Assembly (NCBI GenBank): GCA_013215515.1
Contig: JABSPC010000719.1
Span: forward strand, 1 to 12,372
Direction of reading: 5' to 3'
Source: Crocinitomicaceae bacterium
GTDB taxonomy: Bacteria; Bacteroidota; Bacteroidia; Flavobacteriales_D; Crocinitomicaceae
Length of the DNA: 12,372 nucleotides
Shown: in pieces, positions 1 through 7,144 of the stretch
Layout: each line of letters starts with the position of its first letter
Position numbering within the stretch: the first letter of the stretch is position 1
Notes under the pieces: generated by a model
Told to the model about the DNA's origin: nothing
Seen by the model: only the letters and a program-made list of their open reading frames with translations
Database searches by the model: none
Made by a program: the position numbers and the translations under genes

Positions 1-427
1 CGAAACCAGGGTTTACCGACATGATTAAGACCAAATCTAAATCTTCAATTACATTGTTCAATACTTCAACATTTGTATGCGGATTTAAAGCAACACCTGC
101 TTTCATTCCATGAGATTTAATTAATTGAATTGTTCGGTGCAAGTGCGTGCATGCTTCATAATGAACAGTCAATATATTAGCTCCAGCATTAGCAAATTCT
201 TCAACGTACTGATCGGGATTCACTATCATTAAGTGAACATCAATAGTTTTAGTCGCATGCTTACTGATGGCTTTTAATACGGGGAATCCAAAGGAAATAT
301 TCGGAACGAAAACACCATCCATTACATCAATGTGAAACCAATCGGCTTGAGATTGATTAATCATTTCTACATCTCGCTGAACATTTGCGAAATCACAAGA
401 TAATACTGAAGGCGAAATTATCGGCAT
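1..427 (-). CDS. rpe: Ribulose-phosphate 3-epimerase (C-terminal part off the left edge)
   Basis: Interconverts D-ribulose 5-phosphate and D-xylulose 5-phosphate in the cytosolic pentose phosphate pathway. The first 142 residues are visible and begin MPIISPSVLSCDF, the family's N-terminal strand. His32 and Asp34 lie in HIDVMDG (metal ligand and catalytic acid/base), His65 is in VHLM (metal ligand), and the sequence ends in MSVNPGF, the conserved loop after the sixth barrel strand. The second catalytic Asp, near residue 175 in the family (usual length about 217-220 residues), lies outside the window. The start is the ATG at 427, which gives the canonical N-terminus. The gene lies 36 bases downstream of the L,D-transpeptidase stop on the same strand, so the two may be co-transcribed. 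No lesion is seen in the visible part. Confidence 0.95.
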   Translation of the reverse strand, partial: MPIISPSVLSCDFANVQRDVEMINQSQADWFHIDVMDGVFVPNISFGFPVLKAISKHATKTIDVHLMIVNPDQYVEEFANAGANILTVHYEACTHLHRTIQLIKSHGMKAGVALNPHTNVEVLNNVIEDLDLVLIMSVNPGF

Positions 428-463
428 AATTTTTTTTGAACAAATCTACCGATTATTTGTGTT

Positions 464-2041
464 TTACTCACGCATAATTTTGAGGTATTCCTCATCTCTT
501 CCATAGATGTCCAAGTAGGTGACCATTCGTTGATTTACTCGTGCGACAGTTACATAGTCGATGTAGATTGGAACCGTTTCAATCAATCGAACTTCAATGT
601 TTGTATTGCGGGCTAGAAGGCTATCGAGCGTATCAGAAATCACAACGTTTCTTCTATACGGAATCGAATCCAAATCGAGGATAGCTTTTGCCAAATCTAC
701 AGGGTGTTGTGTTCGCATGCATCCGTGAGAGTAAGCCCTAACATCTGCGCTAAACAAACCTTTACTCGGTGTGTCATGAAAATAAACGCTGTGCTCATTG
801 TAGAAATCAAATTTGATAATTCCAAGGCTATTTCTAGGTCCAGGTTGTTGCTGAACTCTATATGGGAAAGCATTTTGACGGACTTTCTTCCAGTCAACTG
901 TTAAAGGATCGACCTCTTCGCCTTTCTTCAAAAGTTTGTAATCATGTAAAGCCAAATAACCAGGATCTCGCTTGAGAGCAGGAAGAATTTCTTTGCTTGA
1001 AATAGAGTAGGGTACATTCCAATAAGGATATACAACGATCTTTCGAAGTTTTGATTCTAATTCTGGTGTTTGGTTGGCGTATTTACCTACGACGATGTTG
1101 TGATCACTTTTGACGATGTGATTAACAATTAATCGAAGTTTGTATTCCGGAATATTAATTCGAATGTATTTCTCTGGATATATACGCTGAGATCGAATTT
1201 TGTCAAGGGCTAAAATTGCACGTTCTACTTTTCGGACAGTACTTTCATTTAAAGCCTGCGAAGTATATTTACCGATAACGCCGTCCGGTTTTAAACCATT
1301 GTGCTCTTGAAACACTTTGAGAGCGTTGGTTACGCCTAAACTGTCTTTAATTCCTTCTTTCAAATATCCTTTAGAGACAAGCGCGATTTGGGCTTTTTCA
1401 ATAGCCATCGAATCATATCGAATTGATTGAACTTCAAAAGTAGATGTGTCCATTGGATAAGTATCCGTAAATTCAATAAGACCTCGACATATAACCATAT
1501 AATTGGTGTCTATAGGTCCGAATTTCATAAATTGCTGTCGGATGTCGATAGAGTCGTTAAAATTGAAAAGGTCATCCAATTGATCTGCGGATACAAAATC
1601 GACCTTCTTTTTCTTTTTTCCTTCGTAATCGATAATTCCATTCTGTAGGTCATTAATGATTTTAGACGAAGTAGCTGTAAGCCATAATTCATCTTGAATG
1701 AAGTTTTTCGTTGTACCATATTTAATACGATCTCTAGGAATTCCAAGAACGAACGTTTCTTGTAGTGCTTTTTTAAGTTTTTCTCCTTCTACGGTAAGAG
1801 CCGATTTATCTATCCAGCGGGGTTGATAGTTTCTTTTTTTGTAGTAACTAGTCAAATAGGATAAGGCTGATTTATCAAGTCCAATTGATTTTAAATAATC
1901 AGCAGACAAGGCTTTTTTTATTTTTTTGTCTACGGGAATGTTTTGAAGCTCAAAAGATTGGATTTCTTCCTTTGACTTTTCGGCTTCTGAGCATGCAGAA
2001 ATAACCAGTAGTAGTATACAAAGTGTGAGCAGTGATTTCAT
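464..2041 (-). CDS. L,D-transpeptidase lipoprotein (YkuD catalytic domain, LdtD/YcbB-like)
   Basis: Predicted peptidoglycan L,D-transpeptidase that would form 3-3 cross-links or attach proteins to peptidoglycan from the periplasmic side. The 525-residue product starts with a lipoprotein signal (MKSLLTLCILLLVISAC, lipobox ISAC, lipidated Cys17). An N-terminal scaffold region follows, then a peptidoglycan-binding type 1 module at about 209-265 (ALKVFQEHNGLKPDGVIG), and a YkuD domain at about 298-475. The catalytic signature is His422 in YFHDTPS and SHGCMR with catalytic Cys441. Size and order match the long YcbB/LdtD type rather than the short ErfK type. I chose the ATG at 2041; an in-phase TTG at 2047 would add two residues before the same signal peptide and is less likely. 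rpe follows 36 bases downstream. The gene is divergent from the rhomboid gene across a 71-base spacer. Confidence 0.93.
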   Translation of the reverse strand: MKSLLTLCILLLVISACSEAEKSKEEIQSFELQNIPVDKKIKKALSADYLKSIGLDKSALSYLTSYYKKRNYQPRWIDKSALTVEGEKLKKALQETFVLGIPRDRIKYGTTKNFIQDELWLTATSSKIINDLQNGIIDYEGKKKKKVDFVSADQLDDLFNFNDSIDIRQQFMKFGPIDTNYMVICRGLIEFTDTYPMDTSTFEVQSIRYDSMAIEKAQIALVSKGYLKEGIKDSLGVTNALKVFQEHNGLKPDGVIGKYTSQALNESTVRKVERAILALDKIRSQRIYPEKYIRINIPEYKLRLIVNHIVKSDHNIVVGKYANQTPELESKLRKIVVYPYWNVPYSISSKEILPALKRDPGYLALHDYKLLKKGEEVDPLTVDWKKVRQNAFPYRVQQQPGPRNSLGIIKFDFYNEHSVYFHDTPSKGLFSADVRAYSHGCMRTQHPVDLAKAILDLDSIPYRRNVVISDTLDSLLARNTNIEVRLIETVPIYIDYVTVARVNQRMVTYLDIYGRDEEYLKIMRE

Positions 2042-2112
2042 AGTCAAATGTATTCAGAATTCGTTAAAATCATTAACTTTCCGTAGAAATATCATCATAA
2101 GATAAGGTTTAA

Positions 2113-2763
2113 ATGGAGTTTAATGTTCTAACTGTAATTTTAATAGTAACAATTATAGTTTCTTTAATGGCGTTCAAAGACAGCAGTTTGAAGGAAAAAC
2201 TGATGTATATCCCATACGATGTCAAGCACCACAATAATTATGCTAGAATTTTTGGACATGTATTGATCCATGCAGATTACATGCACTTGGCCTTTAATAT
2301 GATGGCTTTGTATTTTCTGGGGGATCTGTTTTTAACAGCAGACGCCTATAAGTATGTTGGTGTCGATGGTTCGTTGTATAGTGAATATGGTGAGTTAACA
2401 GGGCAGGCACATTTTCTAGTTTTGTATGTGTTAGGGGGGCTCTTTTCAACCTTGATTCCTTATATTAGACATCAAGACAACATGGTTTATCGATCTCTTG
2501 GGGCTTCGGGAGCAGTTTCAGCAGTTGTATTTGCTGCTATATTGTGGAATCCAACAGTGAATATTAATTTAATGTTCATACCAATTGATATTCCTGCTTA
2601 TATTTTTGGCCCTCTTTATCTGGCTTTTGAATTTTACCAAGACAGAAAAGGAAAGTCGGGGATAGCTCACGATGCGCACATAGGAGGAGCCATTTTTGGG
2701 ATTGCTTATGTTTTAATTATTAATATTGATAAGGGGAAAGATTTCCTCGATATATTCTCTTAG
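2113..2763 (+). CDS. Rhomboid family intramembrane serine protease
   Basis: Polytopic inner-membrane protease of the GlpG/rhomboid family, 216 residues, predicted to cleave transmembrane segments of unknown substrates. The family motifs are all present: HxxxN in the second helix (His58, Asn62), the nucleophile motif GASG with catalytic Ser132, and the partner His189 in HDAHIGGA in the last core helix. Hydrophobic segments lie at about 4-21, 50-74, 100-117, 129-146, 156-174 and 188-204, so it is a compact six-helix rhomboid without extra cytosolic domains. The stop is separated by only three bases from the ATG of the class IV aminotransferase, which suggests translational coupling in one operon; there is no obvious functional link between them. 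Confidence 0.93.
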   Translation: MEFNVLTVILIVTIIVSLMAFKDSSLKEKLMYIPYDVKHHNNYARIFGHVLIHADYMHLAFNMMALYFLGDLFLTADAYKYVGVDGSLYSEYGELTGQAHFLVLYVLGGLFSTLIPYIRHQDNMVYRSLGASGAVSAVVFAAILWNPTVNINLMFIPIDIPAYIFGPLYLAFEFYQDRKGKSGIAHDAHIGGAIFGIAYVLIINIDKGKDFLDIFS

Positions 2764-2766
2764 ACC

Positions 2767-3615
2767 ATGTTATACGTAAATAGTAACGGAACCATATTAG
2801 AAAACGGCGGACCAACAATTCAGGCTGGTAATCGTGGTCATTTGTATGGTGATGGCGTATTTGAAAGTATTCGAATAGTTCGCGGTAGACCGGTTAATTT
2901 GACAAATCATATTCTCAGAATGCTTGAAGGAGCAAAGATGATTAAGATGCGTCCAGCGGGTTATTATAATGAATCATTCTTCGGAGATAAAATTAGTGAG
3001 TTGCTTCAGAAGTCAGAGATTACAGAAGGTGGTCGATGCAGGATTTCACTAGACCGTTCAATGGGAGGTACTTACGCACCTGAGTCGAACGAAGTAGAAT
3101 ACTTTATCGAGGTATATCCAATGGAGTCGAACAGTTTTAAGTTAAATCAACGAGGAATAGAAGTTGATTTATTTATGGACCTCAAGAAACCAAGAAGCAA
3201 ACTGTCTAATTATAAGACAAAAAACGGATTGATTTATATTCTTGCGGCAATTACGGCAAAAGAAAAAGGACTTGATGATTATTTAATAACAAACACCCAA
3301 GGTGGGGTTTTAGAAAGTACTTCTGCGAACCTATTTGTTGTAAGTAATGGAGTGCTGTATACCCCAGGACTAGAGGAAGGTTGTTTGGCTGGCACAATGA
3401 GGATGCAGGTGATTAATCTTGCCATTAAGAATGGAATAAAAGTGTACGAGTGTAATGTTTTGCCCCAAAATTTACTTGTCGCCGACGAAATTTTCTTGAC
3501 CAATGCAATTAATGGTATTATTTGGGTAAGTGGATATAGAACAAAGCGCTATTTCAGTACAACAGCTAATAAATTAATCGACCTTCTTAACGAGAAGTGG
3601 AAGCCTCAATTCTAA
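2767..3615 (+). CDS. Class IV aminotransferase (PLP fold type IV; branched-chain aminotransferase / 4-amino-4-deoxychorismate lyase group)
   Basis: Pyridoxal-phosphate enzyme of 282 residues in the IlvE/PabC/D-amino-acid transaminase superfamily. Visible signatures: GHLYGDGVFESIR near residues 24-36 at the dimer and substrate side, the PLP-binding lysine in NYKTKN (Lys150), and GGVLESTSANLF (179-190), whose Glu183 normally contacts the PLP pyridine nitrogen. The region near 240-255 (ADEIFLTNAINGI) is the family's C-terminal motif. The sequence alone does not settle whether it is a transaminase or aminodeoxychorismate lyase; the short length and the LYGDGVFES form are seen in both, and annotations of Bacteroidota homologues are divided. 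Its ATG follows the rhomboid stop by three bases, and the YCII gene starts four bases after its own stop. Confidence 0.9.
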   Translation: MLYVNSNGTILENGGPTIQAGNRGHLYGDGVFESIRIVRGRPVNLTNHILRMLEGAKMIKMRPAGYYNESFFGDKISELLQKSEITEGGRCRISLDRSMGGTYAPESNEVEYFIEVYPMESNSFKLNQRGIEVDLFMDLKKPRSKLSNYKTKNGLIYILAAITAKEKGLDDYLITNTQGGVLESTSANLFVVSNGVLYTPGLEEGCLAGTMRMQVINLAIKNGIKVYECNVLPQNLLVADEIFLTNAINGIIWVSGYRTKRYFSTTANKLIDLLNEKWKPQF

Positions 3616-3619
3616 TGCT

Positions 3620-4081
3620 ATGAATAAACTATTTCTTATTTTTTTATTTTCCTGGTTTTCATTAATTGGTTTGTCTCAGGATACTACAATCGTTCAATTT
3701 GATTCGCTTTATGCTAGTCAATTGCAGGCAGATGAATATGGAATGCATCAATACGTTATGGTCTTATTGAAGGCAGGTCCAAATCGTGATATCTAAGAAG
3801 AAAAAAGTATTGAATTGCAAAAGGCGCATATGGCGAATATTACGCGTTTAGCAAATGAAGGGGTTTTAGTTCTTGCCTGCCCATTTTTGGATGACGGAGA
3901 CCTTAAAGGAATTTATATTTTTGATGTGGAATCAGTTGAAGAGGCAAGGAAGTTGACTGAATCGGATCCAGCTGCACAAGCTGGATCGCTAATTATGGAG
4001 ATGCATCCTTGGTATGGATCTGCAGGTGTAATGGAGATTAATCAGATTCACAAAAAAGTAGCTAAGATTAAATTTCAGTAA
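3620..4081 (+). pseudogene. YCII-related domain secreted protein, interrupted by an in-frame stop
   Basis: Reading from the ATG at 3620 gives an N-terminal export signal (MNKLFLIFLFSWFSLIGLSQ), then DEYGMHQYVMVLLKAGPNRDI, then a TAA at 3794-3796 (codon 59). The same frame continues without any shift through the rest of a YCII-like ferredoxin-fold domain: KAHMANITRLANEGVLVL, IYIFDVESVEEARKL, ESDPAAQAG and MHPWYGSAG, ending at 4081. This is one 153-residue gene with a nonsense codon, possibly from CAA to TAA. Exported YCII proteins of this layout are frequent in Bacteroidota; the function is not known. An internal restart would make only the C-terminal part without signal peptide or first strand, so activity is unlikely. 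It is the third gene of the rhomboid and aminotransferase run. Confidence 0.87.
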
Positions 4082-4162
4082 CATTTATTCACATTTAAAG
4101 TGTAAGGTTTTGACCTTGAATCCGTACATTACTGTTGAATTTAATTAACTAATAAAAACCAT

Positions 4163-4477
4163 ATGAAATTTTTAAGATTTATTGCCCCTGCGGTATTATC
4201 TCTTGCATTGTTTTCGTGTTCAGCTGAAGCAGATAGTTCAGACAAAGATGATGACAAATCTGCAAAAACAGAATGCACTGTAGATTGCGAGAAAAAATGT
4301 TGCGCTGATAAGGAAAAATGTGGTGAAGATTGTAAGAAAGCATGTTGTGCAAAAGAAGATCACGTTTGTGGTGATGAATGTGTGGATGGATGTACTTCGG
4401 CTCACTCACATGATGAAGCGCACACATGTACTGAAGCTTGCGCGGATGGTTGCACAGCAAAAGACAAGGAGGCATAA
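4163..4477 (+). CDS. Small cysteine-rich lipoprotein with four C-x3-C-x3-C repeats
   Basis: A 104-residue predicted lipoprotein of unknown function. Residues 1-19 are a lipoprotein signal peptide ending in LFSC (lipidated Cys19), followed by a Ser/Asp/Lys linker. The mature part holds 14 cysteines in four repeats: Cys38/42/46/47, Cys53/57/61/62, Cys69/73/77 and Cys89/93/97. Each repeat is C-x3-C-x3-C; the first two end in CC and are lysine-rich, the last two end in DGC and are acidic. Histidines at 67, 81, 83 and 87 sit in the linkers. Such dense Cys/His spacing suggests metal binding or a disulfide-rich fold, which is inference only. The gene stands alone between an 81-base upstream spacer and a strong terminator, so it is probably its own transcript. 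The reading frame is intact, unlike its neighbour at 3620. Confidence 0.85.
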   Translation: MKFLRFIAPAVLSLALFSCSAEADSSDKDDDKSAKTECTVDCEKKCCADKEKCGEDCKKACCAKEDHVCGDECVDGCTSAHSHDEAHTCTEACADGCTAKDKEA

Positions 4478-4497
4478 TAGTTTAATTTAATAGTATT

Positions 4498-4536
4498 AAG
4501 CGCTTCTATTCGTATTCGAGTAGAGGCGCTTTTTTT
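4498..4536 (+). terminator. Intrinsic terminator after the cysteine-rich lipoprotein
   Basis: A 15-base-pair stem (4498-4512 with 4517-4531, two G-U pairs) closes on a four-base TATT loop, and the 3' arm runs into a T tract at 4530-4536. It lies 20 bases after the lipoprotein stop and 10 bases before ywbE, so ywbE probably depends on read-through or on a promoter in or near the stem. Confidence 0.9.
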
Positions 4537-4546
4537 ATGATTGAAA

Positions 4547-4741
4547 ATGGACGGAAAACAACGAAATGATATTGAAATAGGAGCCTATGTTGTTATTGTT
4601 TTGAAGAAGGATCAAAGCAGCGGTGAGTTGACTGAAGGGAATGTAAAAAACATATTGACCAATTACAGCTTCCATCCCCATGGGATTAAAGTAAGACTAG
4701 AAGATGGGAAAGTTGGTCGTGTAAAAGAAATCTTAGAATAA
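4547..4741 (+). CDS. ywbE: YwbE family protein (DUF2196)
   Basis: A 64-residue basic protein matching the conserved YwbE family of unknown function. The family core is clear: an N-terminal MDGKQRNDI, then VVIVLKKDQSSGELTEG, VKNILTN, HPHGIKVRLEDGKVGRV and a short C-terminal KEIL. The N-terminus corresponds closely to Bacillus YwbE as I remember it, which decides the ATG at 4547 over the in-phase TTG at 4541. The fold is probably a small KOW/SH3-like beta barrel, judging from HPHGIKVRLEDGKVGRV; that is inference. It sits just downstream of the terminator at 4498-4536 and is followed by a 76-base spacer before the broken flavin reductase gene. The frame is intact. Confidence 0.92.
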   Translation: MDGKQRNDIEIGAYVVIVLKKDQSSGELTEGNVKNILTNYSFHPHGIKVRLEDGKVGRVKEILE

Positions 4742-4747
4742 AGATCA

Positions 4748-4795
4748 ATTACCATGGTAATAAATACCGCGGAATGTTTATGTTTGACATTCAAA
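4748..4795 (+). promoter_or_regulatory. Possible promoter/operator region of the flavin reductase unit
   Basis: A perfect 14-base palindrome ATTACCATGGTAAT occupies 4748-4761. Eighteen bases further, TATGTTTG at 4779-4786 fits the Bacteroidota -7 consensus TAnnTTTG, and TTTGA-CAT-TCAAA at 4783-4795 forms a second short inverted repeat. No TTG -33 element is present at the expected distance; the palindrome lies about where it would be. This could be a regulator-dependent promoter for the gene starting at 4818, but chance palindromes in AT-rich DNA are common. Confidence 0.3.
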
Positions 4796-4817
4796 CCAGA
4801 AATTAAAATACAGAGTT

Positions 4818-5344
4818 ATGGGAAAGATATTAGCATTTTCAGGAAGTAATAGCAAGAATTCAATTAACCAAAAACTGGTTCAAGCAACGGCTGAATTGGT
4901 TGAAAGCAATGAGGTTGAGGTTATTGATTTAAGAGATTACGATGCCCCGCTTTATGGAATTGATTTAGAAACAGAAAAGGGGATTCCAGAATCGATGAAA
5001 AAGCTAAGTGCAAAAATGGGATCGGTTGATGGATATATTATTTCAACCCCAGAGCACAATGGATCAATGAGTGCATTGTTGAAGAATACAATTGATTGGC
5101 TTTCTAGAATCGAACAAAAAGCATTTCAAAATAAACCAACTGTTTTTCTGAGTACTTCACCGGGCCAAGAGGTGGACTATCTGCATTAAATCACTTGGTA
5201 GATATCATGCCATACAGAGGTGCTGAAATTGTTGGGCATTATGCATAGGGAAGTTTCGATGAGCACTACAATGACGGTATACTTGACAAGACTACTGAAT
5301 CTGAAATAAAAGAAGTTCTTGGAAGTTTAGTAAGCGCCATATAA
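4818..5344 (+). pseudogene. NAD(P)H-dependent FMN reductase, broken by a frameshift and an in-frame stop
   Basis: The intact protein would be about 175 residues with a flavodoxin-like fold, reducing FMN or quinone-like substrates with NAD(P)H. The N-terminal part shows the FMN phosphate loop FSGSNSKNS (residues 7-15) and the conserved TPEHNGSMSALLKNTIDWL around residue 75-95. At 5165-5166 the frame is lost: one C is missing from what should read TCA CCG GGC CCA AGA, so translation runs into a stop at 5187-5189 (123 residues). From 5168 the shifted frame restores RGGLSALNHLVDIMPYRGAE, but a TAG at 5246-5248 interrupts HYA/GSFDEHYND before the natural end at 5342-5344. Two independent lesions, so the gene is dead unless the sequence is wrong. 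It probably formed an operon with the 4Fe-4S gene that overlaps its end. Confidence 0.92.
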
Positions 5345-5573
5345 AAGTAATTATCAAAGAAACAGTGAAGGAATACAGTAATGATGATATAACGATAGCG
5401 TGGGATTCTGGTAAGTGTAAACATGCTGCAGATTGTGTGAAGAATTCACCAATGTGTTCAATCCTGAGAGTAGGCCTTGGATTGATATTAGTAAAGGAGA
5501 GTCTGAGCAAATTATGTCTACAATTGACAAATGCCCATCGGGTGCACTTTCATACAGGGGAAAGGCAAAATAG
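5341..5573 (+). pseudogene. 4Fe-4S mono-cluster protein (Fer4_19 / DUF1271 family), start lost and frameshifted
   Basis: The recoverable product is a small iron-sulfur protein of about 77 residues. It would begin (M)KVIIKETVKEYSNDDITIAW, then GKCKHAADCVKNSPN, VFNPESRPWIDI and CPSGALSY, the diagnostic cysteine and RPWI pattern of this family. The expected ATG at 5341-5343 is ATA, and one A is missing near 5451-5452, so the frame moves from SP into non-homologous sequence; the natural stop is TAG at 5571-5573. An ATG here would overlap the upstream reductase stop as ATGA, a classic coupled arrangement; the present ATAA still stops the first gene but cannot start the second. A GTG at 5365 could start translation in frame but would still meet the frameshift. 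Confidence 0.88.
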
Positions 5574-5585
5574 CTCTTCAATAGT

Positions 5586-5613
5586 CCGTACTAAACGGTT
5601 TAGCGGGTTTTTT
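5586..5613 (+). terminator. Probable intrinsic terminator of the broken reductase unit
   Basis: C5586-G5588 can pair with C5604-G5606, and CTAAA (5591-5595) with TTTAG (5599-5603), leaving a two-base TA bulge and a CGG loop. Six T follow at 5608-5613. An alternative CCGT/ACGG hairpin competes, so the exact fold is uncertain. It lies 12 bases after the 4Fe-4S stop. Confidence 0.6.
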
Positions 5614-5659
5614 AAATTTTTTTAACTTGGATTTAGTTAAATGTTATAAAATCCTTATT

Positions 5660-6499
5660 ATGAAAAGAAAATTATTATCTCTTGCTGTTATTTTAACAGC
5701 AACTTTTGGCTTAAAAGCTCAAGTAACAACGTATCCCGTAGGCGGAGCTGTTGACGATTTTACAATTACAGATGTTCATGGTGTCTCTCATACTTTAAGT
5801 GATTACACGAATGCTGGGAAATGGGTTGTTTTGGATTTCTTCTATGTGGGTTGCTCCTCTTGCCAAGTAACAGTACCAACTTTTAGCGAATTTCACGAGA
5901 AATATGGATGCAACGAAGGAGATGTTGTTTGTATCTCTATAGATGATGGTGATGATGACGCGGCAGTATTGGATTTTGAATCAACTTATTCTGAGTCAAC
6001 TGGATTTAACCCAGCTCCGGCAGTTTCAGGAACTCAAGGTGGTGGAAACGCTATTAATATGGCATTTGGAATTATTGCATACCCAACTTACTGTGTAGTT
6101 GGTCCAGACATGACATTGAAAATTGATGATATCTATCCAATTTATAATCTTGCATCATTCGAAACTGCACTTTCAGGTGTTGGATTTACACCAACTGTAA
6201 TGAGTTGTGCTGTTGGAGTTGATGAGCAAAATGCTTTATTAAATGATATCGCTGTTTTCCCTAACCCAGCTGCAGCAAGTGCTACAGTATCTGTTAGTCT
6301 TGACGTACCTTCTGACGTAACTGTTGAAGTATTCAATTTAGTTGGAGCTTTAGTTTCTACTGAAGTTTACAACGGTGTTTCTGGTGAAAACAACTTCACA
6401 ATCAACACGAGTGCTTTGGAGAATGGACAATATATCCTTAATGTCTCATTAGGTGATAACGTTGCTAGAACTCAAGTTAACTTGAACGTATTGAAGTAA
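5660..6499 (+). CDS. Exported thioredoxin-like (redoxin) protein with C-terminal T9SS sorting domain
   Basis: A 279-residue secreted protein. Residues 1-20 are a Sec signal peptide ending KAQ. Residues about 26-170 form an AhpC/TSA/thioredoxin-like domain: WVVLDFFYVGCSSC gives a CxxC active site (Cys65, Cys68), and AYPTYCVV carries the cis-proline of the fold (Pro142). Residues about 195-279 are a type A sorting domain (VFPNP at 199-203, VEVFNLVGALV, ENGQYILNV), used for export across the outer membrane by the type IX system, with domain removal. It probably acts as an extracellular or surface thiol oxidoreductase; substrate unknown. The start is the ATG at 5660, right before the signal peptide; the in-phase TTG at 5627 would bury it. 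Clean frame; a strong terminator follows. Confidence 0.92.
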   Translation: MKRKLLSLAVILTATFGLKAQVTTYPVGGAVDDFTITDVHGVSHTLSDYTNAGKWVVLDFFYVGCSSCQVTVPTFSEFHEKYGCNEGDVVCISIDDGDDDAAVLDFESTYSESTGFNPAPAVSGTQGGGNAINMAFGIIAYPTYCVVGPDMTLKIDDIYPIYNLASFETALSGVGFTPTVMSCAVGVDEQNALLNDIAVFPNPAAASATVSVSLDVPSDVTVEVFNLVGALVSTEVYNGVSGENNFTINTSALENGQYILNVSLGDNVARTQVNLNVLK

Positions 6500-6520
6500 G
6501 CATCGCTAAAAAAATACTGA

Positions 6521-6554
6521 AGCCCCATCTTGGAATTCCAAGATGGGGCTTTTT
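6521..6554 (+). terminator. Intrinsic terminator with a perfect 30-base palindrome
   Basis: Positions 6521-6550 are a perfect inverted repeat: AGCCCCATCTTGGAA is followed directly by its reverse complement. It gives a GC-rich lower stem with an AATT loop, followed by T6550-T6554. It lies 21 bases after the redoxin stop and closes that transcript. The palindrome could also stop transcription from the other strand, where an A-rich stretch at 6508-6514 lies nearby. Confidence 0.9.
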
Positions 6555-6604
6555 ATTGGATGATTTTTTCTATTTTTAATCATACTAACTTAAACAAACT
6601 ACAC

Positions 6605-7138
6605 ATGGAATCTATAATCAGCATAGACCTATTCGACGCGTACAGAACCGAAGACGGAATTTTAATAAACGAGAAAGGAAACTCAGCCAAAAAATTTGGA
6701 ATGGTTGTAGTCGTCATGGGAATGTTGTTTTTCCTTATTGGATATTTTGTCAATGTTGAGGCTTACGTTCCAGGTTGGATTGCATTTATGTTTAGTGGAG
6801 TGTTCTTTTATGGAGGAATCGTGCTGTTTGCATTAGGGGTATTGTTATTCATCGTTAAAGGTCTATTGGCAGGCACTCCTACAACAACAATTTATAAGGA
6901 CAAAAAAGAAATCAACCTTCGAGGTAAAATAGTCCCTTTTTCTGAAATTGATGAGGTTTCTTTGATCACAACTCCAATGCCTATGGGCAAGATAATGAAC
7001 GCATTTCTTTTAAAGCAAAATGGAAAAAGAAAGGCGTTGATTGGTGGATCGTCTTTTCATGAAGACACAGTTGCTTTGGGTAATTTCATAAAAGAGGTTC
7101 AAGCGATGGTTGGAGTAGAGGTTTACCCAGAGCCTTAG
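6605..7138 (+). CDS. Two-helix membrane protein with a C-terminal beta-rich (PH-like) domain, function unknown
   Basis: A 177-residue protein I do not recognise by name. Residues 1-31 are polar with no signal peptide. Two hydrophobic segments lie at about 32-50 and 57-86, joined by a short loop (NVEAYVPG), which puts both ends on the same, probably cytoplasmic, side. Residues 92-177 look beta-rich: TTTIYKDKKEINLRGKIVPFSEIDEVSL is the kind of strand pattern seen in bacterial PH-like domains of small membrane proteins, followed by LLKQNGKRKALIGGSS and a final helix. That fold is inference. The ATG at 6605 was chosen because the upstream in-phase extension is built from terminator and spacer DNA. 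The stop is six bases from the convergent end of the pseudogene on the other strand. Confidence 0.85.
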   Translation: MESIISIDLFDAYRTEDGILINEKGNSAKKFGMVVVVMGMLFFLIGYFVNVEAYVPGWIAFMFSGVFFYGGIVLFALGVLLFIVKGLLAGTPTTTIYKDKKEINLRGKIVPFSEIDEVSLITTPMPMGKIMNAFLLKQNGKRKALIGGSSFHEDTVALGNFIKEVQAMVGVEVYPEP

Positions 7139-7144
7139 AAATAA

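Noticed and set aside
2045..2052. TACATTTG on the minus strand as the -7 element of the L,D-transpeptidase promoter
   Set aside because: It ends only three bases before the ATG at 2041 and has no TTG partner at 17-23 bases, so it would require a leaderless transcript.
4179..4475. Minus-strand 98-codon ORF rich in His and Leu
   Set aside because: It is the antisense shadow of the cysteine-rich lipoprotein, whose signal peptide and terminator fix the coding strand.
4163..4477. Cysteine-rich lipoprotein as a ferredoxin
   Set aside because: The spacing C-x3-C-x3-C with CC pairs does not match the CxxCxxCxxxC pattern of 4Fe-4S ferredoxins, and a lipidated location outside the cytoplasm argues against it.
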